A DNA stretch of 64,000 bases from Halichondria panicea. Its lineage: Eukaryota > Porifera > Demospongiae > Suberitida > Halichondriidae. Below, piece after piece: positions 21,363 through 34,392 of this stretch (positions are counted from its first letter, which is position 1; each line of letters starts with the position of its first letter). The stretch lies in assembly GCF_963675165.1 (NCBI RefSeq), contig NC_087388.1, positions 6,543,651-6,607,650 of the forward strand. Direction: 5' to 3'. The notes under the pieces were generated by a model. The model saw nothing but the letters and a program-made list of their open reading frames with translations, was not told where the DNA came from and ran no database searches. The translations under genes and the position numbers were made by a program.

Positions 21363-22376
21363 ATGGGTGTTTTGTTTTACGTTGTTCTACTGCTCGCTGT
21401 TGTGTTAGCGCTGCTCCTGGTTGCGTTACTACACGCTGGATTCTTCTATGAGTTACGGATCAGGATCTCTACTCCACTGTCGTGCCCCAAGAGAGTGGCT
21501 TACAGGCTCTACACAGGACCCTACAAGAACTGTGGCGGCTACTTTAAGCAGCTTATATCGCTAGTCCCAGATCTCAAAACATTTGGTGTTTACTACGACG
21601 ATCCTGACAAAGTGAGTGGATGTGTACATGTACTATATAAAGCCCACCACCCACTCATTAATTATACATTATTATATTATTATATATTTTTAATTATGTA
21701 TAGGTACCGCAGGATAAGCTGCGTTACATCGTCGGCTGTTGCCTTAGCAACGACAGATCGTCTGGCGATGAGGAGAGTCTAAAGTCCAAAGGTTACAGTA
21801 TATGGACCTTCCCTACATGTACCAATGCTGTCATTACCGAGTTTCCATGGCGATCGATGTTGTCGCTATATGTTGCCCCATTTTGTGTCTATCCTCCACT
21901 CAAGAAATACCTTGGAGTGAGTAATCCAGTCAATATTCGTGCAATTTCTATTTCTCTAATTACACAGAATTTGAAGAGCTCCTGCCCCGGGCCAATTCTC
22001 GAGGTCTATGAAATCGACTGCATACGCTACATTGCACCTTTGGGTGAGCCAATAATAATTACCATATACATGTATAGCGGGGATGGGGACTGAACATTTT
22101 TTCGTGGTTAAAACCCTTAGCACGAATATACCCACGAATGAAGCGATCATTGACCACCTTTACCACAACTAACTAAAATTTAATATTACTCAATCACAAA
22201 TGTTTTGACCCCCCCCCCCCCCCCCGGACATTACCAGCTGTACAATATAATCCATGTTCCCTGTAGCAGAAATTCTAGTTCTATCTCATTATATTAATTT
22301 TTACCTTGCAGAAAATAATGAAGGTTTCTTTGTACCGGAGGTTCCCATGGAAACAGAAACTAAGAAGGATCAGTAA
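21363..22376 (+). CDS. TEX264: TEX264-like ER membrane protein, short form without C-terminal tail
   Basis: Four exons (21363-21611, 21704-21916, 21968-22043, 22312-22376) join in phase to 200 residues. A hydrophobic N-terminal anchor (about 3-27) is followed by the GyrI-like domain (VAYRLYTGPYKNCGGYFKQL; FGVYYDDPD; YSIWTFP; TEFPWRSMLSLYVA; LEVYEIDCIRYIAPL; FFVPE). The order follows human TEX264 (YKFHMGLYGETGRLF; AVYYDNP; FSFPAPSHVVTATFP; LEIYQEDQIHFMCPL; FYVPEM). Human TEX264 (313 aa) is an ER-phagy receptor whose C-terminal disordered tail carries the LC3-interacting region. This protein stops about 20 residues after the domain, so it lacks that tail. It may act with p97-type clients or as an ancestral, non-receptor form (inference). 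Confidence 0.9.
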
Positions 22377-22652
22377 CTGACTAACTCTCATGCAATCAAT
22401 TGAACGCTAATTAATGTGCCCCCCATTCCAATTTCTTTAATAATTATTGTTATATTATTATTATATGGAAATCAAGTTTGTATATATCAGTGCCTATGAT
22501 GCATGTACTTCAGTTCACGGTAAATATAATTCAGTGAGTAAAAACGCCGCACGTAAAGACAGGTGATGATTGTACAAGGTTAAAAGTGATTTGTTGATTA
22601 TGATTTGACATAATTATGTACACAAAAGGTGTAGAGAGTTCAAAGGTCATGA

Positions 22653-24263
22653 CTAATTAAGGTAGCTCGGGTCATGTTCAGTAATTCTCAGGGTCAAAAG
22701 GTCAGCGTACTCTTGGAGACTGACACACCCCCTCTCTCTAACCTCCAGCTCCTCAAGTAACTGTAGGCAGAGAAGGATAATCATAATAGTTCAATAGAAC
22801 TCGGGCCAATAATTTTCAATTAAAAACATTTTTAATTAACTGTCTAGGAAAGACGATTTGATAGCTATGTGATCTCAAAGTTGTTCTACAAGTTTCCAAG
22901 TGGGGCACTGCAACTAGTAATTTAGAGGTAATTTGCATCTAAACCAATTCTAACAGCTGCAGTCACTAGAGGGGCCCCCTATAAATAACACTCACTTCAG
23001 TCATTGAGGCAGCGCCGAGAAGGTCAAAGGTCAGCCCCACCTCCTGCTGTATCCGTGGCAACCCCTCCATTAGCGATAGCTCTCTATCCAGTATGACAGC
23101 AAACAGACGATCGATGGTCTCCTTCAGTGTCCTAGTCTCCCCTCTCCAGTGATCTCAACACATCACACACCTACACACACAGATGGTAACTAATGATATT
23201 AGATCCCACTTGGGTGTGTTTAGCAATGTTGCTTGAGGATACAAATGTTGCTGGGATCTAAAATTTAATCATTAGATAATATGTATATTCATGTTATCAT
23301 TGCTAGCTCTAGCTATTAAATTAAATATAAAAAGTTGCTCATGATTATGCCAATACAGTGTACAGCTTGGTAACTATTAGCAACCAACCTGTCGCTTATT
23401 GCTGGTCTGATGATGAGAGGACAGTGCTCCAATAGTCTCCTCTGAGTCACGCTTGAACAACCTCATCCGCTCCCTCACCTGAACCAATATCACACAACAA
23501 TATCACAGCTAAGTAACTACATTACTATGATTCTTGTCTCTTTGTAAAGTACTGTACCGCGGGTCTACTACATGAACGGAACGGGAACTTTATATTGACC
23601 GCTACTGTGTTACTATCCAACTAGTACATCCGAAGAAACATTATTTTCCCAGCACTGTATGTATCATATTACTAGAATGTTTTGCGAACATTTGTTATTG
23701 TGAGCGCTCTGCAAGAATAAAATCGCAAAAACCTAGCACTTGTATGACATCACAATACTTGCCAGAATGCAAAAGATAAATTGCAAAGTCTGCTGATTTG
23801 GCTCATTTGCACGAAGAATTTCACAGGCAAAATATTCTAGTATAAATACGGTATACACCATAGTGATGCTAATACCACAATTTGATAATAGAATAATTAT
23901 CAATATTACCTTATCTTTGAGAAGTGTCGTTAGATTCGATCGTTCTCTTTTAAGTTGTTTAAGAGATGACATTCGTTGAGCTGCTGACTCAGCATTTCCT
24001 CCACGGCCTGTAGTGGGTGTGGTCTCGTGTAGCTGGTGCTCTAACAGAGCAATGGCAGAGTCCTTGTCCGATATTGCCATCTGGAGCTGTGTGTGGTGTG
24101 TGTGTGTGTGTGTGTGTGTGTGTGATGTGTGTGTGTGTGTGTGTGTGTGATGTGGGGTGTGTATGTGTGTGTGTGTGTGTGTGTGTGGGGGGTGTGTGTG
24201 TGTGTGTGATGTAGGGTGTGTGTGTGGTGTGGTGTGGGTGTGTGTGTGTGTGTGTGTGATGTG

Positions 24264-24305
<42 letters not shown>

Positions 24306-24343
24306 TGTGGGGGTGTGTGTGTGTGTGTGTGTGTGTGTGATGT

Positions 24344-24376
<33 letters not shown>

Positions 24377-24656
24377 GGGGGGGTGTGTGTGTGTGTGTGG
24401 TGTGGTGTGGGTGTGTGTGTGTGTGTGTGATGTGTGTGTCGGGAATAAAATGTGTGGGTGTGTGTGTGTGGGGGGTATATTAATTAACACGTACAAGCAC
24501 GAGTTTGAGTACACGCCATTCGATATCACAATAATTTCTGTTTACCTCTTTTAACTGCGTCTCCAGTATCTCAGCAGTATCTTGATTATCCCCCTCCCCT
24601 TGTCCCACTCTCATGCATGCCGTGTCAGGCTGCCCAGCTAGAGCAGGAGTCGACAT
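22653..24656 (-). CDS. Unrecognised coiled-coil protein, one-base frameshift in exon 4
   Basis: Five exons (24656-24546, 24080-23910, 23478-23389, 23170-22996, 22760-22653) have consistent GT-AG sites and phase 0. The product, about 218 residues, is mostly helical with heptad-like stretches (EILETQLKEMAISDKDSAIA; VRERMRLFKRDSEETIGAL; LKETIDRLFAVILDRELSLM; ELLEELEVRERGCVSLQEYA). Exon 4 is 175 nt, one more than a multiple of three. The frame breaks within gagaggggagacta, where removing one G restores it. This is either an assembly or homopolymer error or a disabling mutation. I do not recognise the family. It is head to head with SUCO, 188 bp between starts. Confidence 0.62.
24088..24478. repeat. 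Long impure (GT)n microsatellite in the first intron of the coiled-coil gene
   Basis: About 390 bp of GT repeats with interspersed gatgtgg and gggg interruptions. Long open frames across it (Cys-Val or His-Thr repeats) are artefacts of the repeat. Confidence 0.95.
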
Positions 24657-24844
24657 ATCAAACCATAGAGACAAGAACAGTCATGTAATGTATCTATAAA
24701 CCTCATGTAAACAAATAAAATTACGAGCCCCGCCCACTAATATAGCATGAGCCACGCCTACTATTGTATACCCAAGATGGTGGCATAGAAACAGCTGTGT
24801 ATAAAGTCTCTCCATTCTCTCACTTGTACCGCTACTGGCTCAGA
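24657..24844. promoter_or_regulatory. Divergent promoter between the coiled-coil gene and SUCO
   Basis: 188 bp separate opposite start codons. It includes cacgcctactattgtatacc and aagatggtgg (a YY1-like aagatgg motif) near the SUCO side. A shared bidirectional promoter is inferred from the spacing. Confidence 0.45.
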
Positions 24845-27265
24845 ATGAAGCTATGGATGCTCCTACTATTAACCACGCACCACACCACGCTACACTGGTA
24901 AGCTAACATGCAGAGTACACATATTTATATAAACGACACGTGTTTTATAATTAGTTTGTACATTTATTCCCACAGCTCAGAGCACTCACTAGATGAGACC
25001 ACGCCCATGACACACCCACTTAGTGTGCCGGTGTGCCCCGTGGGTTTCCTGGAGGTGCTCTCGTACTCACAAGAAGGGGAAGTCCCTAGCGAGGCAATAA
25101 GTGACGAAGAGGATGACTTGCCGTCATTTGCCGACTTTAAACAGAAAATGAGCAATCAAGGTGACATATTTAGAGAGTGTGAGGCATTATTTGATTATAG
25201 GCCTTGTGGTTGATTTAAAAGCACATACCCAATCTCTCTTATAATTATGCAAGTACATTGTAGGACACACACGCCCACACACCCACACACACGCCCACTC
25301 ACACCCACACACACACGAAGGGGTGGAAGTACAAGAGGTTAAGCCCAGCTCTGGACTACCTGTCACCAGAAACTATGCCTCTATAGAGTGTGGGGCAAAG
25401 GTCATCGAAACGAATGCAAATGCAAGAGTAAGTCATTGCGTGTACAATTATGGTATCTTTGAGTGCTTAAGTTCTGGTTATCCAATTTCAATATTTGTAG
25501 TTTTCTAAAAGCTTAGAAAAAACTCTTTCAGATGATGTTTTTAAATCAAGCTTACAGTAAATGATAAGTTAGTTATGGCCGTTCAATCTTACACTACAGA
25601 ATCCTTCGGCCATTCTGAACTCTAATAAAGATGAGTATCTGATCAACGATTGTTCCTCTCCCATACACTTTGTGGTGGAGCTATGTGAGCTTATCTACGT
25701 GCGTACCATAGTGGTCGCCAGCCTTGAACTGTTCTCATCCATTCCAAAGAGCTTCAGAGTGTTCGCCACTACTGAGAGGTGGGCGGTGTGGGTGTGGGGA
25801 GGTGGTGGGCAGTGTGGGGAGTAGTAGTGGGCGGTGGGAAGAATAGAACTTCTACTCTTCCATTCTGAACAGTGGAGGTTGGGTATTAATTTTATTCAAC
25901 TGATCACTTGTATCAGTGTGTGCATTTGTGCATTGCTTGTGTAGTGATCCTTACCACACACATAATTTAATATTTCAAATGTTTAGTTAATGATCTTTAC
26001 CGCATGTTGATTGTCACAGCAGGTACGATACCGAGGAGGATTCTGATTGGTCGTGCATTGGAACATTCCGACCCGCTAACGAGAGGAGTGAGCAATCGTT
26101 TCCCCTTAGCAACGAAGACCCTATCTACGCCAAATACATCAAGGTAGTAATTTGTAATAATTTGCGTAATACGTAATACTCACTTTTCATTGGCTAACTA
26201 GAGCTAGCAATATTACGTCATTAAAATATTATATCCTCAAGCAATCTATAGTTACCGGGAAGCGTGACCTACATACAACTGGGGATTTTTCTAAATAATC
26301 AGGCTGTTTCAAAACTTGAGTTGCAAACATCAAATTTGGTACATTTGTAATCTAGTATCTCCTGAATATATTTTTTCCCGCCCACACACACACACACAGG
26401 TGGTGATGGACTCACACTATGGCCTGGAGCGGCTTTGTCCTATAAACACATTCAAGGTCCTCGGAGCCTCTATGATTGAAGTGTACGAAGCATCACAACA
26501 GGAAGTGGGTGTGGCCTCACAACCCAGCATCATTGAGGGCACAGACGAAGGTATGTAACCACATGTCATTTTGTGTAGTCATAGCGATGTGAGAAACATT
26601 TTGTGAGCATCAAGCATAGTTTATGCGAACATTTCGAGTGTTGATTAATTCGCATATCAAAACCTAAATTATTACTAGTAAATACACACGATCCTTGCCA
26701 GAACGCAATAGTTAGATCGCAAAGGGTAATTTTTCTGCTGATTTGGAAGATTTTTCACTCGCAAAATATGCATGTGCATGCATCATAGGAACTTGTTTTT
26801 GTTTTCATATTTCTATAAACACAGCTAATTTGTCTAGTTTGCAAATCTGTTACAATGTATTAATTGGCTAATAATTTGCGGTCGTAAATTATTAAATTAT
26901 TCTGTCTCTGTTTTCAAACTATTTGTTTAACTGTAGAGTGGTTGCTATGGTTTCCTTTGTGTGTGTGGGGGGTAATTGACTGCGGCTGCAATGTTGTATG
27001 ATACTTGATCCTGATTGGTGGTGCCAATAGAAGCTTACTACATGAGCACTCTCACCTTACAGCTCGGACACACACATTAGTAAATTTGAATATTTGAATT
27101 GTCGTCCATTTTCAATTGTCATTGCCTCTATTATGTAGTAAACTATTGCCTAAGAGGTGGTTGTTTTCTGTCTAGAGGTGGTTAGTACCAACCACCACCA
27201 CCGACCAGTGTGGGCACATCCCTGCAGTATATATAGGGAGTGCTAGACTGTACACTGGGGCCACG

Positions 27266-27297
<32 letters not shown>

Positions 27298-27995
27298 CGG
27301 TCAATACTAGCCTATACGCTGACCATACCTGTATATTACCTATTGACGCTGTCATTATCTGTACCAGTAATTGTTTGTCTGTGTGCGCTTGAACTATTGT
27401 GTGCATTCAGTGCGATAAGTAACATGCCCATTGTTGCTAATGGCTGTATTGTAGAGACCTATTAGTGATACTGACTAGCTGTGTCCTCATGCACTGGCAA
27501 GTGTTCCATTTTCTCCATTAAACACAATTCATACAAAAAAGCAAGCTGTACTCATTTGACATTTGTATATATAGTATGTGTTTAGGAAAGTTCCTTCACT
27601 TGTCCAATATTCTACAAAAATGCAGGAAGCTACGTGTAGGAAACATGAGTATACAGCTTGCTTTCTTTGGGCTGTGTTCTGGCAGCCTTTGTGATATTCT
27701 ACTGGTCGGCTTGTTTGGTGCATGTGACTGATGTTGGTATGTATAACCACATCCGCCATTAGCTTTGAAGTTGTTTCAATGAGACCCTACAAGTGCAACT
27801 TGTGTGGACTGGCTAGACATTTGGCGCAGGATGGAATTTAAAACATCTCACTTAAGTTCGAATTTTGAATTTTAAAAACTTAGTTCGGCGGCTTAATGCC
27901 AAGTAAGGGAATAAGTAGTTCCCTTTCTATGTGTGTGTATAATAGCTGTGCCTCTGCACGTGTGTGTGTGTGTGGGTGTGTGAGTGTGGGTGGGT

Positions 27996-28034
<39 letters not shown>

Positions 28035-31000
28035 CGTGTGTGTGTGGGTGTGTGTGTGTGGGTGTGTGGATGTGTGTGTGTGTGTGTGTGGGTGGGTGTG
28101 TGTGTGTGTGTGTGTGGGTGTGTGTGTGTGTGTGCGTATTTAACGTATATGATTATTATCAAACATAGTGGTTCATACCTCTAACCGCCTTGAGGGCTTT
28201 GATGTGGTGCCACGTCTTCCCTGTACTACTAGTCACGTAGTCTATGGCTGAGGGTTATGGTCAGTGGGGCAGCCATTAGCACACGGCCCATCTGCTCTCC
28301 CCGGCTATTACAAGGTTTTCAGTGTGACACTGCACGTCCTGTTTCTGTATGGCTACCCCATAGGAACCACCGTAAATACAATTTAAGCGATTTCTTAATT
28401 GGCCTGGTGTGGATTAGAGTTATTTTTATCTTTAAAAGAGCGTGTTTTTTCCCTCCAAACGGTGGTCCCCAGTACACTTAAGCTGTCTCTTTAGGGAGGT
28501 CAATAGTGATAGCATTGTAGGGACAGTGGTCTCAATAGAGAGGTGGTCTCTTTAGGGAGGTCAATAGTGATAGCATTGTAGGGACAGTGGTCTCAATAGA
28601 GAGGTGGTCTCTTTAGGGAGGTCAATAGTTAAAAAATTGTAGGGACAGTGGTCTCAATAGAGAGGTGGTCTCTTTAGGGAGGTCAATAGCTATAGCATTG
28701 TAGGGACAGTACTGAGTGGTCTCAATAGAGAGGTGGTCTCTTTAGGGAGGTCAATAGTATGAGCATTGTAGGGACAGTACTAAGATCCTGGGATGGGAAT
28801 GGTTTGAATTGTGACAGGTTTCAGTATAGCAGATGTGTATGTGGTTATGTACGAGGAGGGTTCTGTTGTCATTGCTATTGACAACTGTATACATACACTT
28901 GGCTAATGGTTCTTGTGGTTCAGTGTTTGCCAATTTCATACTTCCCGTCTGTTTAGAGCTGTGACACTTCCAAGTGCTTGTATATCTTCTGTAACCGCAG
29001 AGCCCTGAGTGCCGGACATACATACACACACTGAGCAGCTGTTTGCAATGAAGCGGAACAAGGAGCACTCTGAGAAAATTATTAATTTGCGAGTGTTTTG
29101 AGCTGTGAAGGCTAAAACCACGCGATAGTGTCGTTTGTTTCCTTGGAAGCTGTGTACGTTAATTTAAAGATTTTTGATTGTCCATAACTTGAGTTTGGAT
29201 GGTCTGATTCCATTATTTTATGATTTTCTGAAAGCTTAAAGTGAGCTCTTTAAAATATTAGGTTCAAATCAAAGTTTATTTTTGAGGCCGTTTTTGACAA
29301 AAAAGCGTGGGCTATAGGTGGGGGAAAAGTACAAAATTGGGTTCGATCAAAATTTTTGAGCTGAACATACCATCTGATAGAGTTTTTTCTGGGCTTTCAG
29401 AAAATTGTGAAATTATTGAAATTGGATCGCTGGAACTAAAGTTATGGCCGTTCAAAGAGTGAACTGTTAGTCCTCAATCAATCTGCCCCAATACATACAA
29501 GTGAATAGAAAGCAAAACCCCAGGTGAAATAACTGATCTTCTGACATCACAGACTTTCTATTTGTCCCCTCATTACTGGTACACACAATCCCTCAGGCTA
29601 GGGGGGGGGGGCAGGGAGCCATACACTAAGAGGTGGTTTTGATTGAAGGTGATTATGATAGTTCCCTTGTTTCCTGATGTGTCCTACGCTTGTTTGTAGT
29701 GCTTCAATACTTGATACTCTCACCACCTGGGCTCAATGAAACCATGCACCATTGTGTATCACATTACCCTCAGGCTAATTCACTTCCACTTAGTACACCT
29801 GTGATGATCAGTAGGTCATTGTGGGCCACCTCTGTATTGTACTCTGTCTTGATTAGACAAGCATACAATATACAGCTATATGATAGCTAACCTGCAATCC
29901 CACCTCAAGTTATGGACAATCAAAGTTAGCTCCGAAAACAGGCCTGATTTAGAAACACCCACTTACAATGTATGTATATTAGCCCACGCTCTTTGTCAGA
30001 AAATGGACAATTTTGATCCACTGATCTAACCATACCATAATGATATAGATGAAAGCATGAGATTTCCACACTAGCTGCCACTGAACTCAGCTGTGCTTGC
30101 AGCAAGTGTCTAGCACGTGGGGGAATGTCAACATGTTGTCACTACCAGTGACCATAATTCCTTATCGGGCATTCTAATATGACCGCAGCTCATCAGCCAC
30201 CTACGCCATTGCAGACTATATAGACTGCTTGCCCAAATGATAGACTACCTTTGTATCGTATGTACTACTACTGCAATATTTTGCGAGCATCATTATTATT
30301 ATGTGAAATGTGTTACGTGAAGTGAATGTGAAATGTGCTATTAATGGCTTCGCAAAAAGAAAATTGCATACTGGTTCTTGTATGACATCACGATCCTTAC
30401 CAGCGTCAGAATTACAGTATTAATAGTTTGCTCTCCACTAGCTAGTAGGTGGACAGCCGTGTGCAGCCATGAGCTATTTAATGAACAACAGTGCCATTGT
30501 GGTGATCGTTACTTGAATGTTTTTATTCCACATTGTGTAGAAACCATTTCTTGTTAGTTTAGCCGCTTTTGATTGGTTATCTTGGACCCTAGTAACAGCA
30601 AGACCGACCTAAACATTTGTACCATGAGAGCTAAACACACAAACTGAGATTCCACTCATTGTGTTATGAATGAAGATAGTCTATGGTATGACTCTAATGT
30701 TGTCTTTGCCTGTTTCAATACCATGTAGCTGTGCACTTTTATATAATTAGTTTAAAAGTGTGCGATTGTATTTGTTGTGTGGTTGCTATGGTAGTGACAT
30801 CATGTGTTTACAAGTTGGACCAATGACATCACTCCCTCCGCTACTAGTCTGCTGTCTAGCCGGGCCATGAATTACTTATGATGAATGACTAATCACAATC
30901 ACCTTCTCTGCTGTGAATAGACTAATGAGCATACCTTCATTGTGTAGACCTTTTAGGGACAACTGAACCAAGCCACCTGCCACAAGATGATGGTTGGGGG

Positions 31001-34000
31001 GGGGGGGGTCACATGCTGAACCAAGCCACCTGCCACAAGATGATGGTGGGGGGGTCACATGTTTAACCATTGCAGCTTCACTCGATTACGGCCCCAATTG
31101 GTGTGCTCTATAGTGGGTGTTTTTTCTAATCAGGCCTGTTATCCATGCAAATGTCCAATTTCAAATGTATGCATGTACAGTGCAAATTTTCGTATGAACT
31201 ACCCAATTTTTATTTTAAATATTCGTACAGCTCAGAATGGTGACATATTGAACCTATTAATTTTACAGTTTGTAATTTTTTGGATGAGGCTCTACGATAC
31301 AAAAATGTCCACCATACGAAAATACGAAAATAACCCGCTGTACGATAATTTCGTGTATTTAAACTAGTTATTCGTACTTTTGTGAGCTCAACTACAGTTG
31401 TATACATCCAGCTGTCACTGTTGCCCCCGGCGATACATAGCGTAGTAAACACGTCGTACATTATCTAGTGTTGTGGGGTCAACAGAAGCACTGGCAGTAT
31501 CATTCAAACATTTGAAATGGCTACTCATATATTGCCCGTACACACTGAGAGCCCGTATATAAAGGAAGCCATCTTAACAACATCCGGTACACATCGAGTC
31601 ATTGTAGCCGCTCCATTCAGTACATGAGAAAGCCTGTGTTTATATTGTAGTGGCCAGCAGACATACGTATGTACATGTGTGGGTGTAGTGTGTGTGGGTG
31701 TGTGTGTGTGTGTGTGCATGTGTACTGATTTGCGTACATGTATAATTATAGCACTGGCGGATAATTGGAGAGGCCATATACACCATGCAAGGTATAACAC
31801 TGAGGGATAATTGGAGAGGCCATATATACACCATGCAAGGTACCACATAAGAGGCTCCTACAAGTTATAGGTTACATAATTGACCCATTGACAGCCCACC
31901 AGCAGAGACTAGGCATTAGCCTGCCATTGATGTGGCTTGCTCGTGAAACCATTGCCTACCACCATCTGTCCCTAGCCAGCCAGACCATTGGATGTGGTTA
32001 TACCCAGTCTGTCTGAGGGAAGTTTGACAGCCTGTTGATGTACCCCCACTGTGTTTTGTGGTGCTCTAAAGCCACTAGAATGGACCTCCATTAAATTCAA
32101 ATCAGGACTGCTAATGTGAAGGGAAACTTCCTAGATACATGTACTGTATACATGTCATGTGATCCTCGTGTCAAGTAATAGCCTGCATGCTTAAACCAAC
32201 TACATTCATAAGATATGCCAACGATTGTTGTTTTGCACAAACCATGAATATCAACTATCTACATGTGCCTCCCTTGACACGCTGTGACTGCTGTTTTAAT
32301 TAAATTACCGCCACAAATCTCTGGAATTGGACCTACATGACTGTAAAGGAGTGACCCCATTACCCTCCTCCTACATAATAGCATTTGTATAATTAGAGGC
32401 ATAATTAAAAAGTTTTGTTATGGGGCACATTCTTCGCCTTGTTACGTCTCCACCCTCTCATTGCTGGCCACCTGTTGTACAGATCCACCCACTGATCACG
32501 CCACCTGCTGGCCATTATCACACACAATCTCTGTTTCAGCTGTGTCCATTTCATCCCCTAAATTATCCAAACACTTATAATAACTTTTGAGATTTTGTAC
32601 CTATACTTACGTCCACTGAAGGTAGGCAGGCTCTAGTACATTAATACTTACCCATGCAACCTATAAGGTCTCTTGAACGGCCATTACAATTATTATTATT
32701 CTTGTGTACATACTTGTCTGGCCTATTATATACAATGTAGTTTTTAAGAAAATTGTTCATGCTTCAGTCCTGCTAGCTACGTGTAAGCTAAGCGCTCCAA
32801 GGTAGCATGAAAATGACCAAATTTGTCTACTTTCACCACTAAAATATCCAAAATACTGAAGACTGGCTTACCTAACGTTATTATCATTTTTTGTGTGCAT
32901 ACATGTACGTACTTGTTAGCCTATAGTAATAACGGTTCACCTCAGCTTATAAGGGTTACAAAGAAATGGGACCTAAGTATGCGGGTGGCCGGAATATAGA
33001 GCTGGCCGGGCGGCTTGTAGTCTAGTGTCTGCGGCCGGGTGTGTGGTGTGTGTGGGAAGTGGAGCCAGCTGCAGCAGGAATGCACATCTGTGCTAGCAAC
33101 AATAGACCCCACGGTGCCTATCACCCAAGCAATGAATATCATTAAACCCATTCTGAATATCATTAACTATGCTCATGAATATTATTATGTCTCGACTGTG
33201 AATTTCCATGTAGCTATAAATAAATTTGTCTAAATAGAGCGATGCATTTGACAGGTATACGTGTGCACAAAGTATTTGTTTTACACTTAAATCTGTTCAT
33301 TTTCATCACCTCGGGAAAACATTATCCATTTCCACATCTGTTTTCCATGTCACTAAAGGTGATGATATTGTTGGCACTATCTGACAACATCTGTTGTAGC
33401 ACTTTCATGAGTAACTGCTCTAAAGTTGTGAGATAATACATTCTATATAGACGTATAGTTCTGGTTAGCGTGGCCTTCATTTGCATGAGGTTGAGTATTA
33501 CATGTACTAACACAATTATGGTAGGTATAATATAATTATGTAAATATGGTTTTAATGTGCAACTGCGTTTTAAGTAAATTTTGTTACATGCCTTTTTAGA
33601 TTAGCTATATAGAAGCTTCATACAGACAGTCTGTGCTAGGTATGTAGAAGCTTCATACAGACAGTCTGTACTAGGTATGTAGAAGCTTTTAATCTGCAAC
33701 TAGTCTAATATTTCGTGCTTTTAAGTAACTTATTAGTTTGATCACATACTACAAGATCTTATTGCGGTACTTTTGTGCTTGTTGTACATACAACCCCGTC
33801 AGTCATGTGCTCCTGATATGGCTATAGTGGCCTATGTAAGGTCCATCCCCTGAAGCTACCATTGTGTCCATCCCCTGAAGCTACCATTGTGTCCATCCCC
33901 TGAGCTAGGTGGTGGCCCATTGTGTCCAGGTGGCCAATATGAGTGGAGCTACTAGTCACAGCTATATATAGCGTGTAACACTTGTCAGTCCACAAATGAA

Positions 34001-34314
34001 GGCAGCGTATTCCCTATGGACTATATACAATAGAGGGTTGTTCACACACACACACACACTGTACAGCTAGTCTGTTAGATAATTGGACGACCTTTTTTGC
34101 TGTATATGTAGTACAATTATGCAAGTAGGCATACTAAAGCACGAGCAGAATTTTAAGTTAGACTATATTATTTTAGTTATGATTAGTTTCCAGCTGTTGG
34201 TTGACTGGGGAGGTGGTTGCCAAGACGATACAGCACACACACCCTGCATTTGTTGATGTGTTCTATACCGGACATTATGTCTACCGCACACACACACACG
34301 CCCACACACACACA

Positions 34315-34392
<78 letters not shown>

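Noticed and set aside
24017-24529. Long open frames of Cys-Val or His-Thr repeats on both strands
   Set aside because: They are translations of a (GT)n/(CA)n microsatellite inside an intron; no start context, splice phase or homology supports a gene.
31059-31367. 102-residue frame in SUCO intron 6
   Set aside because: It is AT-rich, has no recognisable domain and lies among repeats containing cgaaaat/attttcg palindromes.
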